In this document: positions 25,442 to 38,140 of the stretch, piece by piece
Layout: each line of letters begins with the position of its first letter
Position numbering within the stretch: position 1 is the first letter of the stretch
Assembly: GCA_964030785.1 (NCBI GenBank)
Contig: OZ034968.1
Coordinates: forward strand, 52,671,730 to 52,735,729
Reading direction: 5' to 3'
DNA from: Siderastrea siderea
Taxonomy: Eukaryota > Cnidaria > Anthozoa > Scleractinia > Rhizangiidae
Length of the DNA stretch: 64,000 nucleotides
The notes under the pieces: generated by a model
Told to the model about the DNA's origin: nothing
Seen by the model: only the letters and a program-made list of their open reading frames with translations
The model's database searches: none
Translations under genes and position numbers: made by a program

Positions 25442-27150
25442 TTACATGCTCAGGGCAAACTGCCGACGTAGCTCACTGGCTTGCGCTGTGTTTATCAGTG
25501 TGTCTGGGCCCAATTGCAGCAGCCTTGCATGGGAATAAGGATGGTGTGCAATTATACACGCAACTTGGCAGTGGTAATAATGATTAGCTTCACTAGAAAT
25601 CTCCAGGACTCCAGTTTTGTTTGGTAGAAGTCGTTCTCTTTGTGTTGGATAACAAGCCCAATGAAAGGTGGACCAATGGGACCTCGAAACAAGAAAGGGC
25701 ATCCAGCGCATTTCTTGACCTTTGCTGTTAATGGCAGGATAACAAATGGATTATTGTTATGCCATGGTGACCTTACCCCTAGAGGTGTGCTCGTCGTTGT
25801 GGGCAGCGAACTAAAAGGTTGCTCTGACATCGTTTGAGGTGTCATTGTTGCAGGGAAACTTGATGATTCGGGGGACCCATAATGCCATGGATGCTGCATA
25901 CTGGTTGGGACAGGTGAAGGCACTACACTGACTTGGGTGTTTGCTGGGCCTGTGCCAAGTAGCCATTCCTCTGGCGAAACTGATGTCAAGGGTGTTACTT
26001 ACGGTGGTTGTCGCACTCTCGTCGCCTTTCCCCCTTTCTGTCCTGTGGCCCATTTGTTTACATGTGCAGAGGCAATATCATAAATGCTCGCCTTCTTTTT
26101 TTGTTTCCCTCACCCATTCCAAGTACGTGCTTAGGATATTTGTTTTCTGTGCTGCAGCAACTGTATCTGTGCTGCAGCATCTGTATGGGAACATACATTG
26201 GGGCTAATTTGAACATCAAGCAGGTGCAGCTCACTTTGCCATCCTCTGGCACAGTGACTGAGTTGGGGCTTGCTGAAGACCGGCTGTGAACTGAAAACCG
26301 TAGAATACTTTCATCTCAAGATGGCACTTGAACTACAACATTTGGAGTTGCGAGATATTCACAGGCCTTATTCCACACCGAGCTTAGAACAGTATCTGGA
26401 ATATGTGTCAGCTGTGCCTGTGAATAGGAACCGGTAATACTGACGTCGTAAGAGAAGTTGCTTGGTGCGGACCTCTCGCGGCATCTAGATGTGTTTGCAT
26501 AACCAGATGAAGATGGTATTGCTGCTGATCCTGATTCATCTCATGCATCCACTTGGACGCTGCTATTTCAAGAAAGGCGAATCCTTCCTTGAATCGGTAT
26601 TTCCCCTTCCTTATTACTGTTCTCAATTGCTCTTGGTGCTCTCCGATGGCTTTTGCAAGGGCAGTGAACTCGGGAAGAGTCATTTCTTCATATTCCACAG
26701 CTTCTTTAAGGACATGGTTTATGCTTTCAGATGGATTAGTTATGATTTTTTCCTTAGCTTCTAGGCCTGCATTTCCTCTGGCTTCTTCGGAGAGGGAATT
26801 CTTCATCACAGCAGCATGCTTTTGAAGCCAGGTATAAAACTGAGGGGTGTTTCCAGCCGGTCTGACGATTTGCTCCCTTTTGTTGATTTGCTCTTAGAGA
26901 GACATGAGAAGGGCATCAAATGTTTCTGAATCTGGTGCATCCAATAGGCCTTCGTGGTAAACGCCAGCCACAGAAGTTCCAAAAATACAGTTCAGGAAAT
27001 ATGTCTGGTCCTCACCTCTGATTCCCAGAGAATTTAGTTCCTTGCAGTTTCCTCTAAAATGCCGGGTACAGTGCAGCAGCGGTATTTTGGGATAAAAGAC
27101 CCTGAATGCTTTGACCAGTGCAGGTGCACACTTGCATGTAATCTGTCAAT
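25442..27150 (-). pseudogene. MULE-type transposase pseudogene
   Basis: Reading leftward: CKCAPALVKAFRVFYPKIP, LLHCTRHFRGNCKELNSLGI, then GLLDAPDSETFDALLMSL followed by an in-frame TAA (about 26897), then NPSESINHVLKEAVEYEEMT with ALAKAIGEHQEQL (26809-26408), and after a gap KCAGCPFLFR and NHYYHCQVACIIAHHPY (25850-25442). The CTRHFxxN block and the NPSESxNxxLKE block are typical of MULE-like transposases in cnidarians; the C-x2-C...H-x-H-C end looks zinc-binding. At least one stop and two or three frame changes disrupt it. The catalytic N-terminal portion to the right was not found. Confidence 0.6.
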
Positions 27151-27347
27151 CAAAATCTTAACAGTACTTGAGCCCAGTCTCCGACACTCTCCCCCATATA
27201 TCTATAGAGGAGATATACGTTGTCCCTTATTCAGGAGACTGGGAAAAGTGGTTAAGAAAGTCACTGATTATATCCTAGGCAAACAAAGGTTGAAAAGTTC
27301 ACTGTTCACTCAAAGTTCTTAACGTTCAAGTTATCCTGAACTCTCCT

Positions 27348-27783
27348 CTACTTCAGAAATTTGACGGGTACTCTCTTTTCCTTGCAAGGAGGCCAGTCGC
27401 CTTGGCGGGAATATGGATCACTGATTAGAGCACGAATAGTTGAAACACAAGAAAGTTCCAATGGATAAACATGCTGCACTGGTCTTTCAAGGAAGTTCCT
27501 TCCTGATCGTAACTTGACAGCTCTCACTACTCCGTCCCTTCCTGGATACAGTTCCTGAACAATGCTAAGAGGCCACTTTCCTCCTTTGTTTTCCTCAGAT
27601 TTTAGGATCACAACATCACCAACAGCCAAAGTACAAGGTTTGCCTTGATGCTTGAGGTATCTCTTCCACAATGCGTCCTTGTACTTGTAGAGATGTTTGG
27701 CTTTTTGTCGCAGATATGCATCATCAACGTGATGTGGTGCCAGGCCAAAAATTTCGTTGACATGGTAAGACCGTGTCAGGATG
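27348..27783 (-). pseudogene. BEL/Pao retrotransposon 3' coding fragment (DUF5641)
   Basis: HVNEIFGLAPHHVDDAYLRQ leads into VGDVVILKSEENKGGKWPLS and YPGRDGVVRAVKLRSG...RPVQHVYPLE. This is the post-integrase DUF5641 tail of BEL/Pao polyproteins. The rest of the element is missing on both sides. It is distinct from the larger element at 30739-38515, whose own tail sits at 31573. Confidence 0.75.
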
Positions 27784-27983
27784 CACGGCTAATTAAATTT
27801 TTTTTGTCTCATATAAACAGTGGAGCGTGTGCAGTGAAACCAAGAAGTGTGTCAAGGATTCAAAAACAAAAGCCATGTCATATTGTTCGCTAGTGAGGAA
27901 AATGTCACGTTTGAGCCGTGTCAAATTGCACACTAGCAAAATTACGAGCATGCCAAATTGGCAATTCATGTTATAAAATAACT

Positions 27984-28732
27984 TCACCTGTCATCTTCGA
28001 GTGAATTACAAACTGTCGATACTTGCCCGGTTCTCACACAGATATCTACATACTTCTTCCATAGACTGTGTTTGGTGAGGTTTGACGGCAACAGTTTATC
28101 ATCAATTCTTCTAAAACCAGGAACATGTCCAAGTAGAAGGAGGGCTTGTTCCTCAGCTACATTTTTAATGATTTTGACCAACTTTTTTTCGGAAGACGAA
28201 GAACTACTCGGAAGCCGTTTCAAGTTTCCATGGGTTCACAAAGTCAATCCATTCTATCTGTAGTACTTTACGCGGCTGCAAAACCTACATGATTTCAGAC
28301 AGTGCAAAAAGAGGAATTTTTTCTTGCAAATCCTTTTTCCGTGGTAGAAGTAGCACATTCTTGTGTTTTGGCGATTTTTCTTCACTCTGCCAGAAATGCT
28401 GGTTTCGATCATTACAAGTTAACAAGCTGTGAATGATTTCTAGTACAACCAAGTCGAGTGCAGCAGATGATAGTTCATTGCAGTTATTTCGGCACTCGAT
28501 GAAGTCATCAAGGATGAGGGCTGCACTGCATGCCGTCTCTCCAATGCTCAGTTTACATTTACAGGTTTCTGCATAAAACGTTTTGCACTTTAGTTTGTTC
28601 AGTTACGTGAATGTCCATGAGCTCAGCAGCATCATCTTCTTGATCAGGGTGGTCGTCTTCGTCAGAAATGCTACTAGAGTTCAAATCAAGATCTTTCTCC
28701 TCTTCCTCGACCTCTCCTGTCTTAAAGTGCAT
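27984..28732 (-). pseudogene. unclassified transposase-like exon, broken
   Basis: Starting at a Met at 28732: an acidic N-terminal region (EVEEEEKDLDLNSSS, DEDDHPDQEDDAAELMD), then after a frame change CKCKLSIGETACSAALILDD with ELSSAALDLVVLEIIHSLL, then after another change THGNLKRLPSSSSSSEKKL and LLLLGHVPGFRRIDDKLLPS. The order matches a protein family I associate with cnidarian transposon-like genes (Cys-rich block, then HGN...LPS..TK...W..Y), but I cannot name it. Several frameshifts and stops make it non-functional unless introns explain them. Confidence 0.35.
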
Positions 28733-29892
28733 TTCCTCTATGCTTTCTAATCGATCTAATCATCTGTTGTAGAATTTAAACAGCGAGATTGTTCCTTTGT
28801 GTTACACCCCATTACTGTACTGTGTTTTAGAACGTGAATGCTAGTACTCTTGGGTTACAGGATGTCATGTAACTATGGTAACAAATGGTATTCACACCCC
28901 ATAATAAGACATGTTACTGAGCCGAAACGCGCATCCCGGGACGCGTTCGAGAAACCTCACAGTCTTATAAAAGCACAAATTTTCAACTTGAAGGTACTAC
29001 ACGAGGGATTTAAATCTTTTTTCGTCTTTCCAGCTACTAGCTATAGGCTTCATTATTAACTCGGGGTTAACTAACACTTGGTATAATCTTCATGGAAATA
29101 CACTTAAAAGAAAAGTACTTACTTACTTTGCAATGTTATAGTTCACTATAATTGTGTCGAACAATACTAAAGACTTTTTTCAATAATGCTACAGTCCTGT
29201 CACTATTTCTCATCCTTCCCTGTAGGGTGCAAACATGAAGTACAATAAAACATTAAAGCTCACTGCAAGGAACTTTTTATAGTAGGTGTTTTCGCGACCA
29301 TCCAATGTTTTAAACAAAATTGTGTTACTACACTTCTATTGTAACTCTTCCTGCCAGTCTTCCATGCCATGTCACATGATTTACTCGTTTAGCTCGCTAA
29401 GAAGCGTGACATTTAACATGCTGCTGAAAACAAAGGTTTTAGCGTGTTAAGACATGCCAAACAAAAGCTTCCATGACTCTTTTTGTTTCCTTATTAAATA
29501 TGCGCATGAGCTACGTCAGTTGACACGCTTGGCTTGCCGTGTCATCGCACATGTGCCTGTGTCATCACCTTTATGCTGGAAATCCTGTGGAGGGTCACAT
29601 TTGCGCTTTCATTTGATTCATTGTGAGAACCGGCCATAAAATAACTTTCATATTAACCTCTATTGTACCTTCTGTACAAAATGAATGTAGTGTAGCCAGT
29701 TGAAGAAATGCTTCCCTGAATGCCTTGTCTTTCTCTCTGCCTTTAACTGTAGCTTTGCTGGTGCTGGAAAGAAGAATGAGTCATAAGAGAGCACACTGAA
29801 AGATTCCCCTTCTTCAGGCTTGCACCTTTCTCCAAAACATTCTAATATTATTATCCTTACTGCATAAGCATGGAGAAACCTACTAAACCTGC
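28733..29892. other. non-coding stretch
   Basis: No recognised gene. Short frames on both strands look like chance. No array or structured RNA was noticed. Confidence 0.4.
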
Positions 29893-30234
29893 TTATCTGC
29901 AAGTGGTATTCTGCAATACTACTTCGAGGAAATCGCTAATCTCGAGCTCAATTGACGTTGAAAACATTTCGCATAGTTTCAGCTTACCTCTGTTTTGAAG
30001 CTGCACTTGAACACTTTTGTACGCGGCTCTTTTCTCCTTTGGTGATTTCGCATTGTCGAGACTAAAAATAATTGTCTCCTCTTGCATTATTTGAATTAAC
30101 TCCCTTACATTTTGGTCTTTCCATGATTGTCCCCGCAATTTCCTTGGAGACTTTCCCCTATATGCCACCATTTTGAGTTGAAGGCAAGCAGTAGCTCTGC
30201 ACATGCTCCCACAAATAGTGCTGACCAAAGGCAC
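29893..30234 (-). CDS. possible Myb/SANT-like (MADF-type) protein, single short frame
   Basis: 113 codons. The central part, QSWKDQNVRELIQIMQEETI ... KRAAYKSVQVQLQNRG, has the spacing of a Myb/SANT-like DNA-binding domain (tryptophan at helix 1, basic third helix), as found in Harbinger-associated and MSANTD proteins. The flanking residues are unremarkable. No second exon or transposase was found next to it. It could be a transposon accessory gene remnant. Confidence 0.3.
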   Translation of the reverse strand: MPLVSTICGSMCRATACLQLKMVAYRGKSPRKLRGQSWKDQNVRELIQIMQEETIIFSLDNAKSPKEKRAAYKSVQVQLQNRGKLKLCEMFSTSIELEISDFLEVVLQNTTCR

Positions 30235-30410
30235 GAAGGCTCATCAGAAAAACGTTGGTTCGGCACGGTTAATCGTTTACACTACACATAATATTGGAGC
30301 CGCGTTAGATTTTCAGGAACGTGTACCAATTTTATCCGTGCTCGGACTTCCTCGCGACTAGGTCCGAGCACGGGTAAAATTTTGGTTCGGCACGGGTGAG
30401 GCAAAGTCAT

Positions 30411-30504
30411 TTACACGACAAAATTTATCCGTGCCGAACAATTTTTTTTGGTGCGCATACCATTTTTACCCGAGCCGTGCCAAAAATTTTCTGTCGTGTA
30501 AATG
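30411..30504. repeat. inverted-repeat MITE-like unit
   Basis: CATTTACACGACAAAATTTA (30411-30430) is mirrored by ATTTTCTGTCGTGTAAATG (about 30486-30504), with inner CCGTGCCGAAC/GAGCCGTGCC arms. Related GGTTCGGCACGG and CCGAGCACGGGTAAAATT segments between 30250 and 30400 suggest two nested copies of one repeat family. Confidence 0.6.
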
Positions 30505-30604
30505 GGGCTTCAGTTACATTTCCGTACCTGCTCCAAAAACTGGCTTTCCAACGAAAATTTCATTTTATTCATCATATCGTTTGTTTGTTTTCGTTTTTTT
30601 TTTT

Positions 30605-30618
30605 GGGGGGGGGGGGGG
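30605..30618 (+). repeat. poly-G run
   Basis: Fourteen consecutive G follow a run of T. A potential quadruplex or sequencing-length uncertainty; no function is assigned. Confidence 0.9.
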
Positions 30619-30738
30619 CGGTGTTACTGCTTTTTTATTTTTACGATAATTTGCATTTTGTTATACACAGATTAATGATTAGTTTCCCTCAACTAAGTGT
30701 ATTTCTAAAGAATGCCAATAGTTATTCTTGGAACTCCT

Positions 30739-31117
30739 TGTTACGTACGCAGCCCAACTGCTACGTAGTAAATCTGATAAAATAAACGTCAACAACTCGG
30801 AACTTTTCATACAAAACATCGATCTGCATATCCAGATTATCATCCACACACATTACGATAAATCCAGTTTAAGTTCAAGATCAGATAGTCCAGGTTTTCT
30901 AGAAATATAAACATGAACTAGTAAACATAGGAAACGAAGCAGGTAAATTTTGCAAATATGACCCTTACCGACTGTTTCGTTAGGTTCAAATGTCCAACAA
31001 AGTTAAGAATGAAAACAACATGGCGAATCGAAGCCAAGAAGACGCACATGGTTAATCATGTGATACAAATTTGTAACGTAATATTAGGTCCGCACAAGAT
31101 GCGCAATGGTAACTACA
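30739..31117 (-). repeat. BEL/Pao 3' LTR
   Basis: Pairs with 38141-38515. It includes 4 extra bases (ACGT duplication near its left edge). The interval 31118-31572 between this LTR and the last coding block has no gene. Confidence 0.92.
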
Positions 31118-31572
31118 CCGGCCCCTAAATGAGCTTTCTAGAAATAGCTTCATTTACACATACTTAACAGCTACCATAGTAAACTTAAACATCCTTATTA
31201 TAGGTAAATATGCAGTTCTTTGTTTGTCAATAAAACATAACTTTAAATGTCATTAAGTGGTGTCCACTTATTGTTGTTCACTCGGGATTGACAGGACGAG
31301 TAAACAAAGTTCGATCCCTGTTAACCGCAACTTTACAACGTCCAGCATGCATGTCAAATGCATCATACTTGAAGGAAATGTTCCTGACAGTACTAATTGC
31401 TTAAGGACTTGACATTTCAAGGCGACACAACTTGGTGATTGGTCGGGTAAGAACAGTTCGTCACTTTGATTTCTCTTTCTCGTCGACGCTTTGCACGAGT
31501 CACGACAGTGCAACTTGTTAGCACCTTTGCAGAACGCACGTATCCATCTTCACTCTCAAACACTTCCACAAC

Positions 31573-32726
31573 TCAGGCTAATGGCCACTGACCTCTTGGG
31601 TAATTCTCGTCTGCTAGAAGAACGATTTCACCAACCTTAAGGTTCTCTCTCGGTTCATTCCATTTCTTCCGTTCTTGGAGTGTGGGAAGATATTCTTTAA
31701 TCCACCATTTCCAGAATAGATTTGCTAAGTACTGTGCTTGTCTCCACTGTCGTCTACAATGCAAATCCTCTTTCTCAAAGATTCCAGGGGCAAACTGGCA
31801 CATGGTCGCAGCTGCAACAGATGATTCGGTGTAAGGGGTTCTTCATCCATTGGGTCATCGCTATTTCGTGTTAACGGCCTACTGTTTAGGATGTTAGTTG
31901 CTTCTGTTAGAACGGTCGACAACACCTTATCACATACCACTTGTTCCTTCAAAAGAGCCTTCAGGATTTGGCGTACAGACCCTATCATTCTCTCCCATGG
32001 TCCCCCCATGTGGCTCGCTCCAGGAGGGTCAAAGATCCATTCGATACCTCTTTGCGCACAAAACCCACTGATTGTTTGCTGATTCCACTCGTCAACAGCA
32101 TCCTTTAGCTCCTTATCTGCTTTGGTAAAATTTGAGCCACAGTCACTTCGAATCTCTTTCGGCTATCCGCGGAGGTTAATGAATCTCCTCAGTGCATTGA
32201 TCATGGAGTCTGTATTCAGGCTATGTGCAACTTCCAAGTGTATGGCACGGACAGTCAAACATGTGAATAGGCAACCCCAACGTTTAACTCGACTTCTTCC
32301 TTGCTTCACCTCTATAGGCCCGTAATAGTCCACACCAACATATGTAAAGGGAGGTTCATGTGGAGTAATTCTGTCTTCGGGCAACTTGGCCATAAACTGC
32401 TCTCCAGTGGGCGCTTTCCTCCTCTGGCAATCAAGACACTTCTTTAACACACGGCGAACTGCAGAACGTCCTTTCACAACCCATAACCTTTCCCTCAGGG
32501 AAGACAGAACGGATTCTTGACCGAGGTGGCCAACCTTGCTGTGATGATACTGGATAATCAGTTCTGTGACATGGTGGTGACTGGGAAGGATAAATGGATG
32601 CTTCAAATCTTCATCTATTTGAGCACTCTCCAGTCTTCCACCAACTGACAACAAACCATTTCTCAACTGCGGATTCAACTTGAAAATCGAGGATCCTCTT
32701 TCTTTATGACCCTCTTGACCTGTCAT
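31573..32726 (-). pseudogene. BEL/Pao integrase and DUF5641 region
   Basis: The H2C2 zinc-binding part ([19 protein letters not shown] ... [10 protein letters not shown]) is followed by the rve core: first Asp in [10 protein letters not shown], second in IRSDCGSNFT, then MGGPWERM containing the catalytic Glu. An in-frame TAG interrupts the core (about 32162), and a frame change near 31800 precedes the DUF5641 tail ([20 protein letters not shown], then stop). It is in a different frame from the RNase H block upstream. Confidence 0.85.
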
Positions 32727-33541
32727 TCACTCGAACCAGACGACATGCTGGCGAGTGCCTTGTACACATTCGGGAATGCCGACTTCTGCACCCGTCGAAT
32801 TATTTCTTCTTCAGCCTTCTGAAGCTCAACTACTGTTAGGTTTCCAATGCTAACTTCTGGTTTGTCAGAAGGGCAGCCATCATTAAGGGCGGCATCTTTC
32901 TTTTTACAAACTTTGCTTCGTATAAACTGCTTGTAGCATAACAGCCAAGCGAATGCTCCCTTCAGTTTCCACCAGGAAGAGTAGTGATGTATCAAGCTGT
33001 CAAATGGATCTTGTGCTACACTGGTAGCATAGATTCGACTTTCCTTTCTTACTTCAGCATCACTGTCCTTCAGCTCAGGGACTTCGATCGTTGGAGGCCA
33101 GCAGTTTTCCTCTTTCCAAAGGAATGCAGGGCCGTTTAACCACCGACTATTCCTTGTCATGTCATCAAGCCTTAACCCCTTTGATACATCATCTGCTGGA
33201 TTATCGTCTCGGTTGACATATCTCCAGTCTGAAACAGATGATCCACTGCGAATGACGGTGAGGCGATTTGACTCGAAGGTGTGGAACCGTTTAGAGTCAT
33301 TGTTAAGGCATTTCAGCACTGTAGTAGAGTCAGTCCAATAATTCACTCGATCCAATTCAATTTCCAACTCTTCTCTGATTATTGCACTCAACTTCACAGA
33401 AATAACCGCGGCAGTTAACTCTAATCTCGGTATCGTGATTTCGTGAATGGGAGCCAGTCGGGCTTTCCCTACAACGAAGCTGCAATGGATTCGGTCAAAG
33501 ACATCAACAAGACGTAAATAGGTTACCGCTCCGTACCCCAC
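32723..33541 (-). pseudogene. BEL/Pao RNase H / peptidase A17 region
   Basis: GYGAVTYLRLVD, then ARLAPIHEITIPRLELTAAV, then LDRVNYWTDSTTVLKCLNND, followed by NPADDVSKGL and WLNGPAFLW. This is the BEL/Pao region annotated as peptidase A17 and containing an RNase H-like fold. It continues in the same frame as the reverse transcriptase after a single TGA at about 33611. Confidence 0.88.
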
Positions 33542-33610
33542 ACGCGATCCATCTGAGAAAATGTGCAGCTGAATGTTCTTAATCTCAGCAAAGTTCTTCG
33601 GTTTGAAGCA

Positions 33611-35164
33611 TCAGTCAACTTGGATTTCTTCTAACTTCAGAAGATCCTCAAGCCAACAGGACCACTGAATTTTGTTTTGTTCTTCTATCTTAGTATCCCA
33701 GCCCAATTTCCTCCGGCAGAGGTCTTGCAGCAATAGTTTTGCTTTCATAACATAAGGGGCAATGAATCCTAATGGGTCGAACAATGAACTCGCAAGTGAA
33801 AGGATACCACCTCTCGTCATTGGCTTTACTTTGGCCAGAGTCTGAACTTTGGTTGACACATCCCAGGCAAACTTGTCAGCTTCTACATTCCATTTCAACC
33901 CAAGGGCACATGCAGTTGGCAAGTCCTCTATGTCTAGGTTAACTACTGAACTTGCTCTCTCACACTCAGGAATCTCAACCAGCACATCTCTGTCGTTGCT
34001 AAGCCACTTGGTTAACCTAAACCCTCCTTTCTTCAGCAGCTCTCGTAACTGTGTTGGTAACTTTACTGCGGTTTCAGGAGAAGGAACAGATTTCATCAGG
34101 TCGTCAACGTACATGTTTCTCATCACAGTCTGAATTTTTTCCGGGTCAAATTCTTCCAGGTATGTTGACGCAGTCTTCTGTAGGCAGAAGTCGGCACAAC
34201 TGGGCGTCGAGGTCGCACCAAAAAGGTGTTTCACCATGCGGTACTCTTCTGGTTCTTTCTACAGGTCCCCATCAGGCCACCAAAGAAACCTCAACACATT
34301 GTTATCTTCAGGGTCAACATAGACTTGGTGGAAAATAGCTTTTATATCGGCTGCCATAGCTATTGGCTCTTGCTGGAATCTAATCAATACTCCAACAAGT
34401 GGATTCGTCAAATCAGGGCCTTGCAATAATTGCTGATTCAGGGAGGTTCTACGATACTTCGCACCACAGTCAAAAACAACTCTAACCTTCCCTGGCTTCA
34501 ATGGGTGTGTCACAGGATGATGTGGAAGGTACCAGACTAGTCGCTCTTTCAAATTCAGCTCTTCTGTCGGAACTTTCTGGGCATGACCTTTCATTATGTA
34601 CTCGTGCATTGTGGTAGGGTACTTCAGAAGTAGATCTTCATCCTTTAGGAGTTGCTTCTTTAGAAGTTGTAACCTCTGTTCTACCACAGGTCTATTGTTT
34701 GGTAGTTCTGGGCATTCTTGTCGCCATGGCAATGCAACTTGGAAATGCTCTCCCACTCTTTGTAGGGATTCCTCCATTTTGTTCAAGGCTAACTTGTCTT
34801 CAACTGATGGTGAGACCGTTGTTCCAATCCCAGAGTCTTCAAAATCTGTCTTCCAAAGCTGTTCGAGTTGCTGGTGCAGGGTATCATTGTCAATGTCACA
34901 GTCAACTAATTCTTCCTCCAATAGAGGGGGATTCACAACAGCTTGCCGGTCTAGCTTCTCAATGGGTTCCCTGTGCACTACTCCATTGCCAACACTCTCT
35001 GAACACATTGCAGTTTCACATTTCACTTCCGTCTGACCAATTGCCTTAGTGGGAGGATTCTCATTCAAACGACATCTGTCCAAATACATGTCTTGCGTAG
35101 ATGTAACTTGGACAAAGTTCACGGAACAATGTTCATCTTTTCGCTCGCCCATTGGACCTATCAC
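33611..35164 (-). pseudogene. BEL/Pao reverse transcriptase
   Basis: One continuous frame with a single TAG (about 34259). The N-terminal part has WYLPHHPVTHPLKPGKVRVV, FDCGAKYRRTSLNQQLLQGP and MAADIKAIFHQVYVDPED (first catalytic Asp). The second part has the active-site variant NMYVDDLMKS (YVDD) and later LGLKWNVEADKFAWDV. The leading about 120 residues are a low-complexity linker after the protease. Confidence 0.9.
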
Positions 35165-35182
35165 TGTCCACCCCAGACTGTA

Positions 35183-36067
35183 TCAGATAGCTATTGGCTC
35201 ATCGATTCCACCAGCTTTAAACTCTAATGGGAGGAAAAGACTAGGTTTTTCCTTTAGCCCAATCAACAGCAAAACTTCTCTATTTCCAACTTCAGGGATG
35301 TCAATGCCTTGTAGGTGAGGCCAGCAAGCAAGATCTTCTTTCTTTGGAATGCAACTTGGAGAGATAGGCATCTGCGTAACTGTCTTTACACGCGGCAACT
35401 CCACCGCAACTGACTCATCCATAGACACAACAGTCAAATCTACGACACGACTCTCCATCTGAGTTGAACCAGTCATTCCAGTCAACGTAAAGTTAAGCCT
35501 TTCTCCGTGCAACTCAAGTTTGTTAGCTAACTGTTCATGACACAATGTCACCTCTGTTTCATTATCAAGAAGGGGATATGTCTTAATAATCTCATTGCTC
35601 TTCCCTCTAACCTTAACAGGGATGATTCCAAGACACACTCTTGTTTCTCCGGCCCTAGTAGCTGCCACAGCAATTCCATTACCATCACCGACCCCAGTAA
35701 TATCACATGACCTAGCAGTCGCTTGACTTGGTTGCGGATGTTGCTCTGCAATAGCAGTGGTTGCAATGTTACTGTTCTGACTAGCAGTGTTTCTGTTCAT
35801 ACTGTTAAGGTCTCTTCGAATTCCAGCAGCGGGACGGTGCATTAGGGTGTGGTGACTACCTCCACAACCAGGCCTTTGACACTTAAAATTTACTTTCGGG
35901 CACTCCTTAGCAATATGTCCCTTAACCAGACATTTATTACACAGTCCACCACTTTGCACAATTTTCCTCTTCTCTTCATAGGTGAGGCCTTTGAATTTAC
36001 TGACAAACTTGACAAGGCGCGGGTGCATCCGCAAATTTTGATCCTCTAGCATTCTTGTTCTGATCAT
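35183..36067 (-). pseudogene. BEL/Pao zinc knuckle and aspartic protease
   Basis: A CCHC-type knuckle, CNKCLVKGHIAKEC, and a second cysteine/histidine cluster (CQRPGCGGSHHTLMH), followed by a DUF1758 aspartic protease region. The expected DNGSE active-site phrase reads LLDNETEVTLC here, so the Gly and Ser next to the catalytic Asp are changed. It is in the same frame as the reverse transcriptase, separated by a stop at about 35183. Confidence 0.82.
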
Positions 36068-38108
36068 TGCGAGTTGGTCCAGTTCCAGTTACAAATGCTG
36101 ACAGACTTGGGAAGTTTCTACTTTGATTCATTTTGTTTCTTTTAGGAGTTGTCTCCTTCATAGGACCAAGGACCATGTCTCGGGCAAACTCATTGTCCAC
36201 CAATTTAGCTCTTTCCTTGACAAATGCTACAAAATCTTGAAACTTAGGTCTGAGGTCGGCCCCAATAATCTTCCCAGCACACTCAGTCCATCTTCCTCTT
36301 AGAAACATTGGCAATTTCTTTGTGAGCTCTCGCAAAGTGTTCATGTGATTCAGATCAGACACATATTCAGCATCCATGCCGCTCAAAGTTCGATCTGTGA
36401 TGTCCAAATGTCTGCTGAATTCCGATAACGAAGGTCCATGGACACTCTTCATGCAAGGCAGATTCAACAACTTCTTAACATGAGCCTCAGCAAGTACATG
36501 CGGTTTTCCAAAGTTCTCACGTAAGGTTTGTTTTGCCACTCGGTAACCATCGTTCAACAGATTTGCACAACTTTCAATAGCCTCTCTTGCCTTTCCTGTG
36601 CAGTGTTGTATGAGAAGTTGCAATCTCCTGGACTCATCGGGATTATCCTTTTCCAAATAGGTTTCAAAATTGCGCATAAAGGTGACGTACTTTAATGGAT
36701 CACCATCGAACCGATGGTACTCAACTTTAGGTGAGGAAATCACCTGTCTTCAAGGCTTTTACCATCTCTTGACCGCTATCGAACTGCTCATTTGCTGGTT
36801 CTGCTTTCACAACTTGCGGCACATAGGGTCGAGGCATCTGCCAAGAAGAGGACCAAGTTTCCTTAACACATTGTCCAAGGGATGTCTGCCTGGGTTCAAT
36901 TTTTGGCAATACGGGATCAACAAGAGGCAAAGAACTCCTACTTGACACAAGAGGTGTACGCTGTGGTTTCCGTACCATGTGTGTCGGTATGGTCGACACA
37001 TTTCCAGCCAAAGGATTTGTTAATGACATAGTCAACGCCGGAATAGAAACAGTTGGCTCCACAGATACAGGAACAATTAAATCAACCTGCTCAGTACCAC
37101 GAGGCAATGCTGGTGTCCCATTTGACAGAGCTGAAGTAACTATGGTTGCATTTTCTGAATGTACAGCTAATTGATCATTCACACTGACCTTTGATGCGTT
37201 GTCTGGGACTTCATTCTTTCGTGATGAAGGCACTCAATAATCCAGGAATGATTTTTCTTGTAATTGTTCCACACTTTCCTCTTCATAAACCTGAAGTGAC
37301 ACTGCTGCCTTTCAGCCTCCATTTCGGTTTCTACTAGCTCCCTTTTCCTTCAAATTTCATGTTCCTCCCTCTCTTGCTTCTCTTGCATTGCTTGCAGTTC
37401 CTGGTCCCGCTTCTCTCTCATTTCTTGCATTTCCTGTTAGAACTGTTGTCTAATTCTCAGCTGGCGAAGATTCAATTGTGCCAGGGCCAGTTTCTCCCTT
37501 TTTCTAGACACTGTCGACAATCTTGAACTCGATGTGGAAATTCCACTACGTCTTCTCCTTTGCGTTCCGCGCGAAAACTCACTATAATTATCTCCTCGTT
37601 CGGGTTCTCTGTCCTTGTACCATAATCGCATGCTGAAGTTGAGATTGAGCTTTCATTGCAGCTGTTCATCGTACGTCTTCTGTGTCTTTTCCAAAACAAG
37701 GGCGTCCCTAAGAGGATCCAATAACTTCAAATAACTTTCGTGAGTGTCCACAAATTTATGCCAAGCTTCATCAAATCTCGCACACTCCTTCGACACATCT
37801 TCAGAACTTGCACCGCTTTCCGTGAGGTGAACAATTTCATTATGAACCTTGGTCAAATTTCCAATATAGCTGGCACGTGAATTTTGAAGAGCAAGCTTCT
37901 TTTCGTTTAAGTTGCCTTCTCTGTCTCGCATAATACTAGGTTGTCTATCTCTTGTGCTTCCCCTTTCTTCCATTTCAATTTCGTCGCTCGTACCATAAAC
38001 TGCGGTATCAAAAATTCCATTCGCTTCCAGTGGCGAAGGTTGCTCATCGGACGTATTCCGTAAACACAACAAATTGATTTGCCGTTCGTGTTCCACAAAA
38101 TCCACCAA
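35997..38108 (-). pseudogene. BEL/Pao gag region
   Basis: Three broken frames. 38108-37653 is an N-terminal coiled region (FVEHERQINLLCLRN ... CARFDEAWHKFVDTHESYLK). 37631-36727 is low-complexity, proline/serine-rich. 36743-35997 is the DUF1759 capsid-like part (YHRFDGDPLKYVTFMRNFE, RLQLLIQHCTGKAREAIESC, LRENFGKPHVLAEAHVKKLL). The gag frame ends in CQVC and overlaps the pol frame, which lies in another frame, so frameshifting or later indels join them. Confidence 0.8.
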
Positions 38109-38140
38109 ATTTCCAATATTAAGACAAAGTAGTCGAAAAC

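Noticed and set aside
30605..30618. regulatory G-quadruplex
   Set aside because: A single homopolymer run with no neighbouring gene; there is no support beyond composition.
31573..38108. endogenous retrovirus with envelope
   Set aside because: No envelope-like frame follows the integrase, and the domain order is BEL/Pao.
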